DNA of 64,000 nucleotides. It comes from Paenibacillus marchantiae. GTDB taxonomy: Bacteria > Bacillota > Bacilli > Paenibacillales > Paenibacillaceae. The stretch spans positions 1,054,001 to 1,118,000 of the forward strand of contig NZ_CP118270.1 in the NCBI RefSeq assembly GCF_028771845.1, in the 5' to 3' direction. The position numbers were made by a program, and so were the translations under genes. The first letter of the stretch is position 1. The number at the start of each line of letters is the position of its first letter. Below are positions 26,026 through 33,994 of this stretch, piece by piece. The notes under the pieces were generated by a model. That model was not told where the DNA came from, did not search any database, and saw nothing but the letters and a program-made list of their open reading frames with translations.

Positions 26026-27003
26026 ATGAATCGTTCCTTGAAGCAACTAATGAAATCATTATTAGCACCAGCGTTCCCCGGTGGTATCATAACCATTCTG
26101 ATATTTTATCTTGATTACTTTCAATTCGAACTTGTTGAAAAGTTTCTACTTTTTGCGGCTTTCGTCATTGTACCTCTTGTGATTTTACTTATGAACCATG
26201 ACGAAAAGAATAAACATCAACGAATGGTTTATGCTGCTATGAAATGGCTCCAGTTTCCCGCTGCGCTTCTTACCCTAGCCTCGGTAATGAGTAGTAAGAT
26301 GTGGGGGTTAGAAAGTACGACAATCCCAGGGATTCTGTCCCTTGGGTGGCTACTGTTCACACTGCTGCTTGGCATCTATGGCTTGACCACTATTGTGATC
26401 GCTAAAGGAAAAGCAGCGGAAATAGCGATTGGAGCGGGGCTCGTTTATTTTTTTATCGGGGGCATTTGGTTTACCTTATATCAATATCAATTGAACCTCT
26501 TCCAAGCTAATCCTGCAACGCACGCATTAAGCTCAGTTCACTTTCATTTCTCATCTGCTATCGTTCCAATTTTTATTGGTGAACTTGGACGCATCATGAC
26601 GAAGAAAAGCTGGTATCCCTGGGTCGTTGCCATCGATATCATCGGACCCATCTTGATTGCTATTGGTATGATTTTCTCTAAGCTAATTGAATACATTGGT
26701 GTCACTTTGTTCGCCTGTAATATTGTGATTTACACCGCTTATCTCCTTGCTTACTTGAGGAAAAACGCTTTGGATAATAAGGCGACCTTCTTTTTAGGCC
26801 TATCTTGTCTAGCCTTTTACACGGTTGTTGTGCTTTCCATTTTATATCCGCTACTAAAAAAGATATTTTTCTTAACCATACTTGATTTCATTCCCGTTTA
26901 CGGATCTCTGCATGCATTTGGTTTTGTTTTATGTGGACTGATTGGTTGGGTGTACACGGTAGACTTCATTAAGAGAAAAAAGATGGTCAAGGAGAATAGA
27001 TAG
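26026..27003 (+). CDS. YndJ-like integral membrane protein
   Basis: 325 residues with about nine or ten hydrophobic helices and short loops. The segment SSVHFHFSSAIVPIFIGELGR, with histidines in a membrane helix, resembles the conserved HFHY-type motif of YndJ family proteins of Bacillales. It has AGAAAGG 7 bases before the ATG. No transport or enzyme signature is visible; the His-rich helix could bind a metal or a cofactor. It stands alone. The family assignment is moderate and the function unknown. Confidence 0.7.
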   Translation: MNRSLKQLMKSLLAPAFPGGIITILIFYLDYFQFELVEKFLLFAAFVIVPLVILLMNHDEKNKHQRMVYAAMKWLQFPAALLTLASVMSSKMWGLESTTIPGILSLGWLLFTLLLGIYGLTTIVIAKGKAAEIAIGAGLVYFFIGGIWFTLYQYQLNLFQANPATHALSSVHFHFSSAIVPIFIGELGRIMTKKSWYPWVVAIDIIGPILIAIGMIFSKLIEYIGVTLFACNIVIYTAYLLAYLRKNALDNKATFFLGLSCLAFYTVVVLSILYPLLKKIFFLTILDFIPVYGSLHAFGFVLCGLIGWVYTVDFIKRKKMVKENR

Positions 27004-27104
27004 GTTGATACATCTATATGAGTGATTACATACAAAAACATGAATTGGTGAATGTGATGTATAGGCTGTCAATTGGCTTCATAGGAGTAGTTTAGTCAGG
27101 TTCG

Positions 27105-27113
27105 TGCTATAAT
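27105..27113 (+). promoter_or_regulatory. Extended -10 promoter of the HEAT-repeat gene
   Basis: TGCTATAAT (27105-27113) is an extended -10 element about 62 bp before the TTG start. No good -35 is present, as expected for this promoter type. Confidence 0.6.
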
Positions 27114-27175
27114 AGTGTTCACATAAATAACATTCATCATTCTGCCGAGATGGCGATGATTAAGGAGATTGAATT

Positions 27176-27625
27176 TTGACGAACAACCATGATATTGGAG
27201 CAGTTAACGAACTACCGGAAAACTTTGAAGAGCTCAAACGAGCGGCTAATCGGACGAGCTGGAGAGAAAGACTAAATGCGGTGAACGAATTGGGGAACTG
27301 GGATACAGCCCCTACCATTAAGTTACTGCAGCATGTTTTGAAAAATGATCAGGTGTTCCAGGTGCGTGAAGCTGCATATTTCAAGCTGAAGCAGTTAGAT
27401 GAAGATGTTCAAATGCCTGCCAAAAACAAAGGTGAGCTGTTTAAAGGTCTTAACAAAATTTTGCTACGAATTAAAAAAAGCCTTCCTGAAGGTCACACAT
27501 TTGAGCAATTCAAGGAAAAACTGCAAAAGACACGTCTGGATATTTATGATACTTACGAGGGCGACAAAGATGCTGAGTTCGATTCCTGGCTCCATGAAAT
27601 TTGGGAGACACTAGGTAGAAAATAG
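27176..27625 (+). CDS. HEAT-repeat domain protein
   Basis: 149 residues; TTG start at 27176, 8 bases after AAGGAG. Residues about 22-85 form two HEAT-like helical repeats (RTSWRERLNAVNELGNWDTAPTIKLLQHVLKNDQVFQVREAAYFKLKQL, described here in part), a scaffold for protein binding. The C-terminal part is helical and basic, then acidic (DTYEGDKDAEFDSWLHEIW). Homologues occur widely in Bacillales without a known function. Single gene with an extended -10 promoter. Confidence 0.8.
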   Translation: MTNNHDIGAVNELPENFEELKRAANRTSWRERLNAVNELGNWDTAPTIKLLQHVLKNDQVFQVREAAYFKLKQLDEDVQMPAKNKGELFKGLNKILLRIKKSLPEGHTFEQFKEKLQKTRLDIYDTYEGDKDAEFDSWLHEIWETLGRK

Positions 27626-27742
27626 CCGCCGTTCAAGCTACAATGTAGTCTTTGCACAGTCTCCATACGGCTGATTTAACACTCGACCCTTTGCTTTATC
27701 ACGATCGCTATTATACCGTTTACCGTATAATAGCTAAGTACA

Positions 27743-27775
27743 AAGCCACTCCAGAAAAATGGAGTGGCTTCTTTA
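27743..27775. terminator. Bidirectional terminator
   Basis: AAGCCACTCC (27743-27752) and GGAGTGGCTT (27761-27770) form a 10-bp stem, followed by CTTTATTT on the plus strand. It can end the HEAT gene and the possible small ORF to its right. A palindrome TATTATAC/GTATAATA lies just upstream at about 27711-27734. Confidence 0.85.
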
Positions 27776-27934
27776 TTTCTTATTATTTAGATTGTCACCA
27801 GATTTTATCTCACTCTTTAGCACTTTGAAGTACGAATGCAGTAACATTTCAGCATTAGTGTCATCATTAATGCTTTTGAAGTAATTCCACAGCAACATTT
27901 TCTCTGAATCAATTTGAATGAATTCAAGTTCCAT
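27773..27934 (-). CDS. Possible small protein (53 residues)
   Basis: A minus-strand frame from ATG 27934 to TAA gives MELEFIQIDSEKMLLWNYFK and on to KSGDNLNNKK, with a weak GAGAG just before the start and a terminator directly after the stop. The amphipathic helical composition is protein-like. It could also be the tail of a degraded gene, since the right-hand neighbour is a pseudogene patch. No family is recognised. Confidence 0.4.
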   Translation of the reverse strand: MELEFIQIDSEKMLLWNYFKSINDDTNAEMLLHSYFKVLKSEIKSGDNLNNKK

Positions 27935-27956
27935 CTCTCAGAAATCCATTCATTGA

Positions 27957-28389
27957 GGACACCTCTTACAAAATGATGACCTAGAAATACTACTGACTTA
28001 CAATGCCGAATTTAGAGGCATATACAACTATTACAAGCTGGATAGCTTCAAGCACATTATGGAATACAGCATGTACAAGACGTTCGCCAATAAGTATAAA
28101 ACTAGCGTTAGGAAAATCAACGCTAAGTTTAGAATTAACGGTCATATTGGAGTCAGATTCGACACAAAAAAGGGGTCGAAAGTTGCCTTCTTCTATAGTT
28201 CAGGTTTTAAAAAGGGGCAATCGGAGGAGTCCGATCCGAAAGTGGATCTCCTTGCAGATTACAAAAGGAATTATATCTATAATCGGACAAAACTCGTTGA
28301 CCGCCTTCTATCCAGCAAATGTGAATGGTGTGAAATGGAGGGCGTGTCCCTTCAAATGCATCACGTAAGAAAGCTCAAGGATTTGAAGC
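27957..28389 (+). pseudogene. Remnant of group II intron reverse transcriptase/maturase (C-terminus)
   Basis: From about 27957 the frame reads DDLEILLTYNAEFRGIYNYY, then SFKHIMEYSMYKTFANKYKT and SVRKINAKF, the maturase (domain X) of bacterial group II intron proteins, and ends in the HNH part CEWCEMEGVSLQMHHVRKLKDLK. The RT fingers and palm are absent (an in-frame TGA lies at 27954) and the second half of the HNH zinc site is missing. The frame continues without shift into IS110-like sequence from about 28385. This is a decayed mobile element; no intron RNA domains V/VI were identified beside it. Confidence 0.8.
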
Positions 28390-28868
28390 TGCGTTATCTT
28401 ACAAGACAATATGAGTCTCTTTAAAAGATGTGTGTACAAACTAAACTACAATTCCAAGCTGTTTTAGATCAGGTTTTCCCTGCTTACAAAGGTGTCTTTG
28501 GAGCTATGTATTCCGGTATTTCATTACAGTTTTTAAGTGAATTCCCAACCTCATATTCAGTACTACAGACGGATGAAAACACACTCAAATCTAAGATGAA
28601 AGAACTGCTTTCTTCAAAACGGGGGCGTTCAGAGGACTGGATTAACCAACGGGTGCAATGGCTGCTAGTTGCGGCAAAACAGAACCCATTTCAGCAAACC
28701 ATGTATGCAAGCCACTTAATCAATTTGAAAGTCCTTATTACCCTCATTCTTCAGTACCAAGAGCATCTTACTGGATTGGAACAGAACATAGAGCGATGCT
28801 TTTCTCTCCGCCTGTTCAATTATTGCAGTATTTCTGCTTTGTTAGTTATACGCCTTTTCCTTGCGTGA
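28385..28868 (+). pseudogene. IS110-family transposase fragment
   Basis: LRYLTRQYESL, a TAA stop at 28422, then KMCVQTKLQFQAVLDQVFPAYKGVFG in the same frame, followed by SLQFLSEFPTSYSVLQ and YQEHLTGLEQNIE. This is the central region of IS110-type transposases, between the DEDD and the transposase-20 domains. Both ends are missing and similarity is lost after about 28800. The piece is joined in frame to the group II intron remnant at about 28385. Not functional. Confidence 0.8.
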
Positions 28869-28878
28869 AGTAAAAAAC

Positions 28879-28908
28879 AAACGGCACGGGGCTTTCCCAT
28901 GCCGTTTT
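28879..28908. terminator. Terminator-like hairpin after the IS110 remnant
   Basis: AAACGGCACGGG pairs with CCCATGCCGTTTT with one mismatch, followed by TT. It may be left over from a gene lost in the rearrangement. Confidence 0.65.
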
Positions 28909-29010
28909 GAATTCCATTTTTATTCCCGTTCTTACCTTTGAGCTTAACTTAATGACATTGCCTGTTTGGGTGTCCTTATTGTTTTTCTAAGTTTTGCTTG
29001 CTAAGCGACT

Positions 29011-29199
29011 CTATTCAGCATCATTCTGCTCTTCCAGCCATCTCAAAATCGCTTGGTTTGTTTCTTCCGGCTTTTCTTGCTGGATCCAATGACCGCAATC
29101 CAGATTGACCACTTCCGCATTAGGCACGAACTTTGTCAGGTTTTCAGACCTCTGGACCGTATCCCGGTCACCATAGATCATGAGGGTCGGCTGTACCAT
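29011..29199 (-). pseudogene. Truncated duplicate of the epoxide-hydrolase C-terminus
   Basis: The 62 codons read VQPTLMIYGDRDTVQRSENL, then VVNLDCGHWIQQEKPEETNQ and ending WLEEQNDAE. They match the last about 60 residues of the intact hydrolase at 29991-30932 with few changes, at DNA level across about 29034-29193 versus 30006-30167. Everything upstream of this segment is missing. The ending differs from the intact gene's WLEQWEM and probably preserves the original C-terminus. Confidence 0.85.
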
Positions 29200-29424
29200 A
29201 AAAATGAAGGGGGTTGCGATTTTGGATGAGCTGTTTCATCCCTTCTTCATTTAGCGATTTGATTTATGCCTCGCATTTAAAACGTTCTGACTTTTGATGA
29301 GAATTAAACCCTAATTGATTGAGAAATACAGTAGCTCCTCTCTCCTAAAGATCAGGGAAACATTAGACCCAGATTTATGCAGTAACAAAAATCCTTTTAA
29401 CGATTCTTTTGTTATTTATATTTC

Positions 29425-30003
29425 CTATTCTGTAATATATTTTTTGCAATGTTGAAATTTTAGCCCTTCTTCAGATGAAGCGATCAATATTCCAAGCCTT
29501 CTTAATCGTGTTTCTTCTTTCTTGGCGCTCATTACCCACCAGATAGAATCTCTTTTATAGGATGGTGATAAATTAGTGAAGAATAGCCATGCTGTTTGAT
29601 TTGCCTTGATTTGTTCTTCATATTCTTTGGCAAGTTCCACGTTTCTTTGTTCAGAGGAATAGCCTTGTGCATCGGTTCTGTTGTTAAAGACGCGCATTCC
29701 TTCTGGTCTCATCTTTCCAAGCTGTATTAGTGCTTTTACCTTCTTTACGTTCACAGCACTCCATACACTATTTACTTTGCGCGGAGTAAAGCGAATCTTA
29801 TAGCTTTGTTTATCAATGGTTTTTCGTATACCGTCAATCCACCCAAAACAAAGAGCAGCATCTACTGATGTAGACCAAGTAAGGCTTGCACGCCCTGTAC
29901 TTATCCCAAAATAGCCCACCCAAATTTCACTAGCTTCAGCATGATATTCTTCTAACCAATCGTTAAACTCTTCTTGGTTGTTGAAAAAAACTACATCTCC
30001 CAT
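29425..30003 (-). CDS. YdeI/OmdA-family protein
   Basis: About 192 residues from ATG 30003. The frame extends upstream to 30072, but that part is a shadow of the hydrolase; family proteins begin about here (VVFFNNQEEFNDWLEEYH). Recognisable segments are EIWVGYFG, TWSTSVDAALCFGWIDGIRK, IRFTPRKVNSVWSAVN and a C-terminal GYKRDSIWWVMSAKKEETRLRRL-type helix, as in the YdeI/OmpD-associated group, whose biochemical role is unclear. Its ATG overlaps the hydrolase end by 13 bases, so translation may be coupled. It is flanked by the direct duplication of the hydrolase tail, indicating insertion. Confidence 0.85.
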   Translation of the reverse strand: MGDVVFFNNQEEFNDWLEEYHAEASEIWVGYFGISTGRASLTWSTSVDAALCFGWIDGIRKTIDKQSYKIRFTPRKVNSVWSAVNVKKVKALIQLGKMRPEGMRVFNNRTDAQGYSSEQRNVELAKEYEEQIKANQTAWLFFTNLSPSYKRDSIWWVMSAKKEETRLRRLGILIASSEEGLKFQHCKKYITE

Positions 30004-30932
30004 TGTTCCAGCCATTTTAAAATCGCTTGGTTTGTTTCTTCCGGCTTTTCTTCCTGGATCCAATGACCGCAATCCAGATTGACCACTTCCACATTGGGCA
30101 CGAACTTTGTCAGGTTTTCAGACTTCGCAACCACATCCCGGTCGCCGTAGATCATGAGGGTCGGCTGCTGGATGATTGGGTTCACTTTCGCCAATAAGCG
30201 CCAGTTGCGGTCAAGGTTCCTGTACCAATTTATGCTGCCCGTGAACCCTGATGTTTCAAAAGCGGAGACGTAAACGGCCAGCTCGCTTTCGCTCAATACG
30301 GGCTCACCGAGCGGTGTTTCTGCTCTGGCGAGATTGATCAACGCCATACCTGGCTCAGGTGCTCTGAGAGGCTCGTTCTTCCGGTACAGGTTGCGAAGGA
30401 ACCTGTATGTATTGTCTTCGAATACGGCGTCCGCGACGCCTGGCTGTCGATTGAAGTGGACGAAATAGAAATCGCCGCCAAGTATTTCTTCCATGAACTC
30501 GATCCAGGGTTTTTCTCCGCGCTCTTGGTAAGGCAAGCTCAGATTTATCACTTTATTGACGCGGTTTGGATGCAACAAGGTCAGTCCCCAAACGACGAAT
30601 GCACCCCAGTCATGACCGACAAAGGTAGCGTCCTCGTATCCATAGTGATCGAGAAGCGCGATGAGATCACCCGACAAGTGTTCAATGTCATAGTCTGTTA
30701 CTTCGGTCGGACGGGATGAGTTGCCGTAACCCCGCTGGTTGGGGACGATGACATGGTAGCCCGCTGCGGCAAGTGCGTCCATCTGATGGCGCCAAGAAAA
30801 GGCATGCTCTGGCCAGCCGTGGCAGAGTACAATAGGTTTTCCTGCGTTTTCTCGGCCTGCTTCAAACACTTCGAGTTCCACACCGTTGGCTGAAATAAGG
30901 GTGGGCTTGGGAAAATCGGTTGGATTAAACAT
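29991..30932 (-). CDS. Epoxide-hydrolase-like alpha/beta hydrolase
   Basis: 313 residues from ATG 30932, 10 bases after AAGGAGG; the frame to 30998 is rejected. Alpha/beta hydrolase fold with oxyanion motif CHGWPEHAFSWR near residue 36, nucleophile GHDWGAFVVW (Asp near 104), acid in MIYGDRDVV and catalytic His in LDCGHWIQEEKP. The HGWP and GHDWG motifs point to epoxide hydrolases or haloalkane-like enzymes. The last residues (EQWEM, stop) are read from the start of the YdeI-family gene because the natural 3' end was displaced. Divergent from a WYL regulator with a shared palindrome. Confidence 0.9.
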   Translation of the reverse strand: MFNPTDFPKPTLISANGVELEVFEAGRENAGKPIVLCHGWPEHAFSWRHQMDALAAAGYHVIVPNQRGYGNSSRPTEVTDYDIEHLSGDLIALLDHYGYEDATFVGHDWGAFVVWGLTLLHPNRVNKVINLSLPYQERGEKPWIEFMEEILGGDFYFVHFNRQPGVADAVFEDNTYRFLRNLYRKNEPLRAPEPGMALINLARAETPLGEPVLSESELAVYVSAFETSGFTGSINWYRNLDRNWRLLAKVNPIIQQPTLMIYGDRDVVAKSENLTKFVPNVEVVNLDCGHWIQEEKPEETNQAILKWLEQWEM

Positions 30933-30963
30933 TGAATTAAAACCTCCTTCTTGTGATACTTGT

Positions 30964-30969
30964 AGTATA
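30964..30969 (-). promoter_or_regulatory. -10 element of the hydrolase promoter
   Basis: TATACT on the minus strand (AGTATA at 30964-30969, allowing one base) lies directly beside the palindrome at 30977-31002, so a protein bound there would cover the promoter. Confidence 0.5.
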
Positions 30970-30976
30970 ATGGATA

Positions 30977-31002
30977 AAAGGTGACATCTAGGTGTCACCT
31001 TT
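30977..31002. promoter_or_regulatory. Palindromic operator between hydrolase and WYL regulator
   Basis: AAAGGTGACA (30977-30986) and TGTCACCTTT (30993-31002) are perfect 10-bp arms around TCTAGG. The site lies in the divergent promoter region, 30 bp before the regulator start and over the hydrolase promoter. It is the obvious binding site for the regulator encoded next to it. Confidence 0.82.
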
Positions 31003-31031
31003 CTGAAATCATGTAAAAAAAGAGGGCAATT

Positions 31032-31943
31032 ATGGACAAAGTGGAGAGACTCATTTCGATTATCATGATATTGCTGAAAAAAGAGGTTGTTTCTACAACG
31101 GAATTCTCACAACTATTCAATGTCTCCAAAAGAACGATCCTTCGCGATATGGAAACATTGAGCTTATCGAACATCCCGATCTACTCTGTCAATGGGGTCA
31201 AAGGGGGCTACGGCATAATGGACGAATACAAGGTTGATAAACGCCTTTTAAGCAGCTCCGATTTACAGAATATATTAACTGCGCTCGGCGGATTGGAACA
31301 AATCCTCCGTGCTGAAGAAGTTGAAAGAACGATAAAAAAAATAGAGGCAATGGTTAGTCCATTGTCTCTAAATCGTTCCATTCAACTGTCGTTTTATGAT
31401 TGGGAAGGTCGGTCCGAGATTCTTGAAACTTTAAAGACATGTCAAGAATCCATTTTAAAAAAGAGGCTGGTTTCGTTTGATTATACAGATAAGGACGGGG
31501 CTGTAACGAATAGAATGGTCGAGCCCTATGAGCTGCATTTTAGCGAATCGAGTTGGTACTTGAAAGGATTCTGTTTACATCGACAGGGATATCGAACTTT
31601 CAAGTTATCTCGGATCGATCATATTACTATGGATGAACGCGCGTTTCATCCTAGAGACGATTGGTCAAAGCAAGTACACGAAGCAAATTATCTACCTGAA
31701 TTCGTCACGATTAAGGCCTGGATATCGCCTAGCATAAAAGATCAAATCATCGAAAGGTATGGTCGAAGAAGTATTGAAGACCATAGTTCTGGATTTTTAT
31801 TAGCAACCATTTATGTCCCACAAAATCGTATGGGATTTCAACTTTTAGCAAGCTTCGGCACTCATCTAAAAGTTGTAGAGCCCAAAACCTATGTTGAAGA
31901 CTTTCGAAATTATTTATATCAAATGATGGAGAACTATTCCTGA
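31032..31943 (+). CDS. HTH-WYL transcriptional regulator (YafY type)
   Basis: 303 residues. An N-terminal DeoR-like winged helix (VERLISIIMILLKKEVVSTTEFSQLFNVSKRTILRDMETL, here cited in part) covers residues 1-60, and a WYL domain covers about 140-215 (ISFDYTDKDG-like strand, then SSWYLKGFCLHRQGYRTFKLSRI), followed by the WCX extension to the C-terminus (MGFQLLASFGTHLKVVEP). WYL domains bind nucleic acid or small ligands. It is divergent from the epoxide hydrolase and probably controls it and itself through the palindrome at 30977. Confidence 0.9.
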   Translation: MDKVERLISIIMILLKKEVVSTTEFSQLFNVSKRTILRDMETLSLSNIPIYSVNGVKGGYGIMDEYKVDKRLLSSSDLQNILTALGGLEQILRAEEVERTIKKIEAMVSPLSLNRSIQLSFYDWEGRSEILETLKTCQESILKKRLVSFDYTDKDGAVTNRMVEPYELHFSESSWYLKGFCLHRQGYRTFKLSRIDHITMDERAFHPRDDWSKQVHEANYLPEFVTIKAWISPSIKDQIIERYGRRSIEDHSSGFLLATIYVPQNRMGFQLLASFGTHLKVVEPKTYVEDFRNYLYQMMENYS

Positions 31944-31987
31944 TATATTTAGCATTAAAGCTTCAACCTTCAACTCAACTTTTCGCC

Positions 31988-32467
31988 CTATTTATGATAC
32001 GGTTCATTCCGATTGATCTTCACTGCGCGATAAATCTGCTCCACCAGCACCAGCCGCATGAGCTGATGCGGCAGGGTCATGCGCCCGAAGCTCAAGCGCT
32101 GCTTCGCGCGGCGCAGCACCTCATCGGAGAGCCCATGGCTTCCTCCGATGACAAACACGACATGGCTCGTCCCATAGGTGCCGAGCTTGTCGATCTCTGT
32201 TGCCAGCTCCTCGGAACTCCAGAGCTGGCCGTCCAATGCGAGCGCAACCACATGCGCCTCGCTCTTCACATGCGCGAGGATGCGTTCACCCTCGCGCTCC
32301 TTCACCGCCCGCACCTCAGCTTCGCTCAGGGTGTCGGGCGCCTTTTCGTCTGCGACCTCGATCATCTGAAACTTGATGTACGGGGCGAGCCGCTTGGCAT
32401 ATTCCTGAATGCCCAGCGTCAAATATTTTTCCTTCAGTTTGCCTACACCAATAATCTGAATCAACAT
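31988..32467 (-). CDS. rlmH: 23S rRNA pseudouridine-1915 N3-methyltransferase RlmH
   Basis: 159 residues, the exact size of RlmH (OrfX). SPOUT-class methyltransferase: starts [16 protein letters not shown], with the knotted SAM-binding end [44 protein letters not shown] (cited in part) and the invariant C-terminus NEPYHK. It methylates pseudouridine 1915 in helix 69 of the ribosome. AGGAGG precedes the start. Its position beside htrA and the wal operon is conserved in Bacillales. In staphylococci the 3' end of this gene is the SCC integration site; nothing is integrated here. Confidence 0.97.
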   Translation of the reverse strand: MLIQIIGVGKLKEKYLTLGIQEYAKRLAPYIKFQMIEVADEKAPDTLSEAEVRAVKEREGERILAHVKSEAHVVALALDGQLWSSEELATEIDKLGTYGTSHVVFVIGGSHGLSDEVLRRAKQRLSFGRMTLPHQLMRLVLVEQIYRAVKINRNEPYHK

Positions 32468-32539
32468 GAAGATTCATTCCTCCTAATCGTCCTGCGAAAT
32501 AATCTATAAGTAAGATGCTTCAATACATCGTTTGTATCA

Positions 32540-32640
32540 ATATTAAAAGCTAACGAACTCCACACACCTTATCTAGCCCCATTTCGGCTCCTTTAAAATC
32601 TAAAGAATCTGAGAAACGCTATTTCAGGCAAAACACGCCA
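32540..32640. repeat. Imperfect tandem repeat between rlmH and the CxxH/CxxC gene
   Basis: CTAACGAACTCCACACACCTTATCT (32551 on, given here only as landmark CTAACGAACTC..TTAT) is followed about 49 bp later by a related segment CTAAAGAATCTGAGAAACG..TATTTC. The two share CTAA-GAA-CT and the TAT-T end. Little else is visible in this 296-bp gap apart from the terminator at 32645. Confidence 0.35.
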
Positions 32641-32644
32641 AAAA

Positions 32645-32677
32645 CACAAAAAGAGCGCTCCGACACGCTCTCTTTGC
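32645..32677 (-). terminator. Terminator of the CxxH/CxxC gene
   Basis: On the minus strand AGAGCG, an 8-nt loop and CGCTCT run into TTTTTGTG (plus positions 32652-32671 with the T run at 32646-32651). Confidence 0.75.
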
Positions 32678-32763
32678 TTCTTGCCTGTGATGTTCATACC
32701 GGATGGCAGGCGAGCGAGTGCATCCATGACAGACGCACCAACTGCGGATGCCTACACAGTACG

Positions 32764-32943
32764 CTAGACGACTAGATACTCGGCCTTTTGTTCGCACTCG
32801 GCGCACTTCGCAGGCGGGTCCCAATCGGCAAATTCCGTCTCCTTCAGATCAACGATATCTGGAGCGTCCTCATACTCATCAACAAACATGTCGATGGCGA
32901 TGTCCACGTGTTCTTTGCATACAACGTACATCCGTTCAAGCAT
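32764..32943 (-). CDS. CxxH/CxxC zinc-ribbon-like small protein (YyzF family)
   Basis: 59 residues from ATG 32943, or 55 from ATG 32931, which gives the usual start MYVVCKEHVDIAIDMF. The two metal-ligand pairs are CKEH near the start and CAEC near the end (PAKCAECEQKAEYLVV), with the acidic middle FVDEYEDAPDIVDLKE typical of this small Bacillales family. It probably binds zinc; the role is unknown. AGAAAGG lies just before the first ATG. The family usually sits here, next to rlmH and htrA, and a terminator follows. Confidence 0.88.
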   Translation of the reverse strand: MLERMYVVCKEHVDIAIDMFVDEYEDAPDIVDLKETEFADWDPPAKCAECEQKAEYLVV

Positions 32944-33255
32944 CCTTTCTGTATCCAGCTATGCTCCCGATTCACAACCGCTTATCCATACAGGATAGCC
33001 ACTTCTCTGTTCTATCACACCTGCAGCGGAAAAGAAACCCCTAGCCCCCATTTATCGTGTCCAACTTCCACCAGTCCTCTCATTTCAGCACAAAAAAAAC
33101 AAAAAAGCGTCACTTCTCGACACCCCGTTGGCATCCCAAAGTAACACTTCTCCCAATTCCGAATCTATCCCACTCATTCGTTACTATTCAGATTACCGCA
33201 CATATGAAAGCCATCGTCCTATTGTATTCGAATCCATACTCAATGGATATCGGTC
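32944..33255. other. Gene-free interval
   Basis: 312 bp between the CxxH/CxxC gene and the lipoprotein gene. Apart from an A-rich run near 33084-33102 and a weak possible stem before it that may end the lipoprotein transcript on the minus strand, no gene, repeat or site could be supported. Confidence 0.5.
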
Positions 33256-33777
33256 TTACTCCAGCCCCGACTGCGCTTTCGTCAGCAGCTTGCCACCTTG
33301 AAACGCAATAACCGCATTGGCTCCCGAACCCCCGGTGCCCTTATAATTGTAGACCACCATATTTTCTGCTTCGCTCAATGCCTCGCCTTCGCCACCAAGG
33401 ATATCGATAACTTCCTCTACCGCCATGCCAACCTCTAGCTTTTCATACTGGGCAAACGTAATCAGCACCCCATCTCCCTTTCCAGCCGATCCGTTGTTTC
33501 CCGAGCCAACAGGTGCTTTACCTCCAGGCTCATTCACCGCAATCACGGTGGTGCTCAGCTCCTCCAGCTTTTTCTCCAGATCCGCGATCTTCTTGTTCTG
33601 TTGACTATTCTTCTCGCTCTGGTCCGCAAGTTTCTTCTCCAGACCTGTAATCTGCTCCTGTAAACCACTAACATCAGCAGTCCCTGACGGGGACACCTCA
33701 GAAGTACATGCGGACAAAACAAACAGTGCAGATACCAGACTTGTTCCCCCCACCATGGTTTTCGTCAACCGTTTCAT
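33256..33777 (-). CDS. Lipoprotein with coiled coil and BLIP/SmpA-like domain
   Basis: 173 residues from ATG 33777, after GGAAGGGG. The signal peptide ends in lipobox LSAC (Cys near 24), so it is lipid-anchored on the outer face of the membrane. Residues about 37-75 are a leucine-zipper coiled coil (LQEQITGLEKKLADQSEKN, KIADLEKKLEEL), then a Gly/Asn linker, then YEKLEVGMAVEEVIDILGGEG, which matches the start of BLIP/SmpA-OmlA folds, ending in VIAFQGGKLLTKAQSGL. Such domains bind proteins at the envelope. The partner is unknown; it lies next to htrA. Confidence 0.8.
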   Translation of the reverse strand: MKRLTKTMVGGTSLVSALFVLSACTSEVSPSGTADVSGLQEQITGLEKKLADQSEKNSQQNKKIADLEKKLEELSTTVIAVNEPGGKAPVGSGNNGSAGKGDGVLITFAQYEKLEVGMAVEEVIDILGGEGEALSEAENMVVYNYKGTGGSGANAVIAFQGGKLLTKAQSGLE

Positions 33778-33994
33778 TGAATTAACCCCTTCCACTCCAG
33801 ATTGAGAATACAGATCGACAAACAGATGTTACTCGCACAGCCGCCCATCACCAACACATTCCCAACAGTTTACCATAACTGGAACCCTTTATAACAGAGA
33901 CTTTGGCTCTGGTCCTAACCTATCATTGGGAAACGACAAAATCCCCACTGTAACCTCATGAATGTGGTTTATATGTAAATCAAGATTAGTGCAA

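Noticed and set aside
28003-28368. 121-residue frame starting at 28003
   Set aside because: It overlaps the group II intron maturase remnant in another frame; only the other frame has family similarity.
27941-28910. An intact insertion sequence or active retroelement
   Set aside because: Both the maturase and the transposase parts lack their catalytic domains and no terminal repeats or intron RNA ends were found.
31988-32100. SCC-type attachment site at the 3' end of rlmH
   Set aside because: The gene end is intact and nothing resembling an integrated cassette or recombinase follows it.
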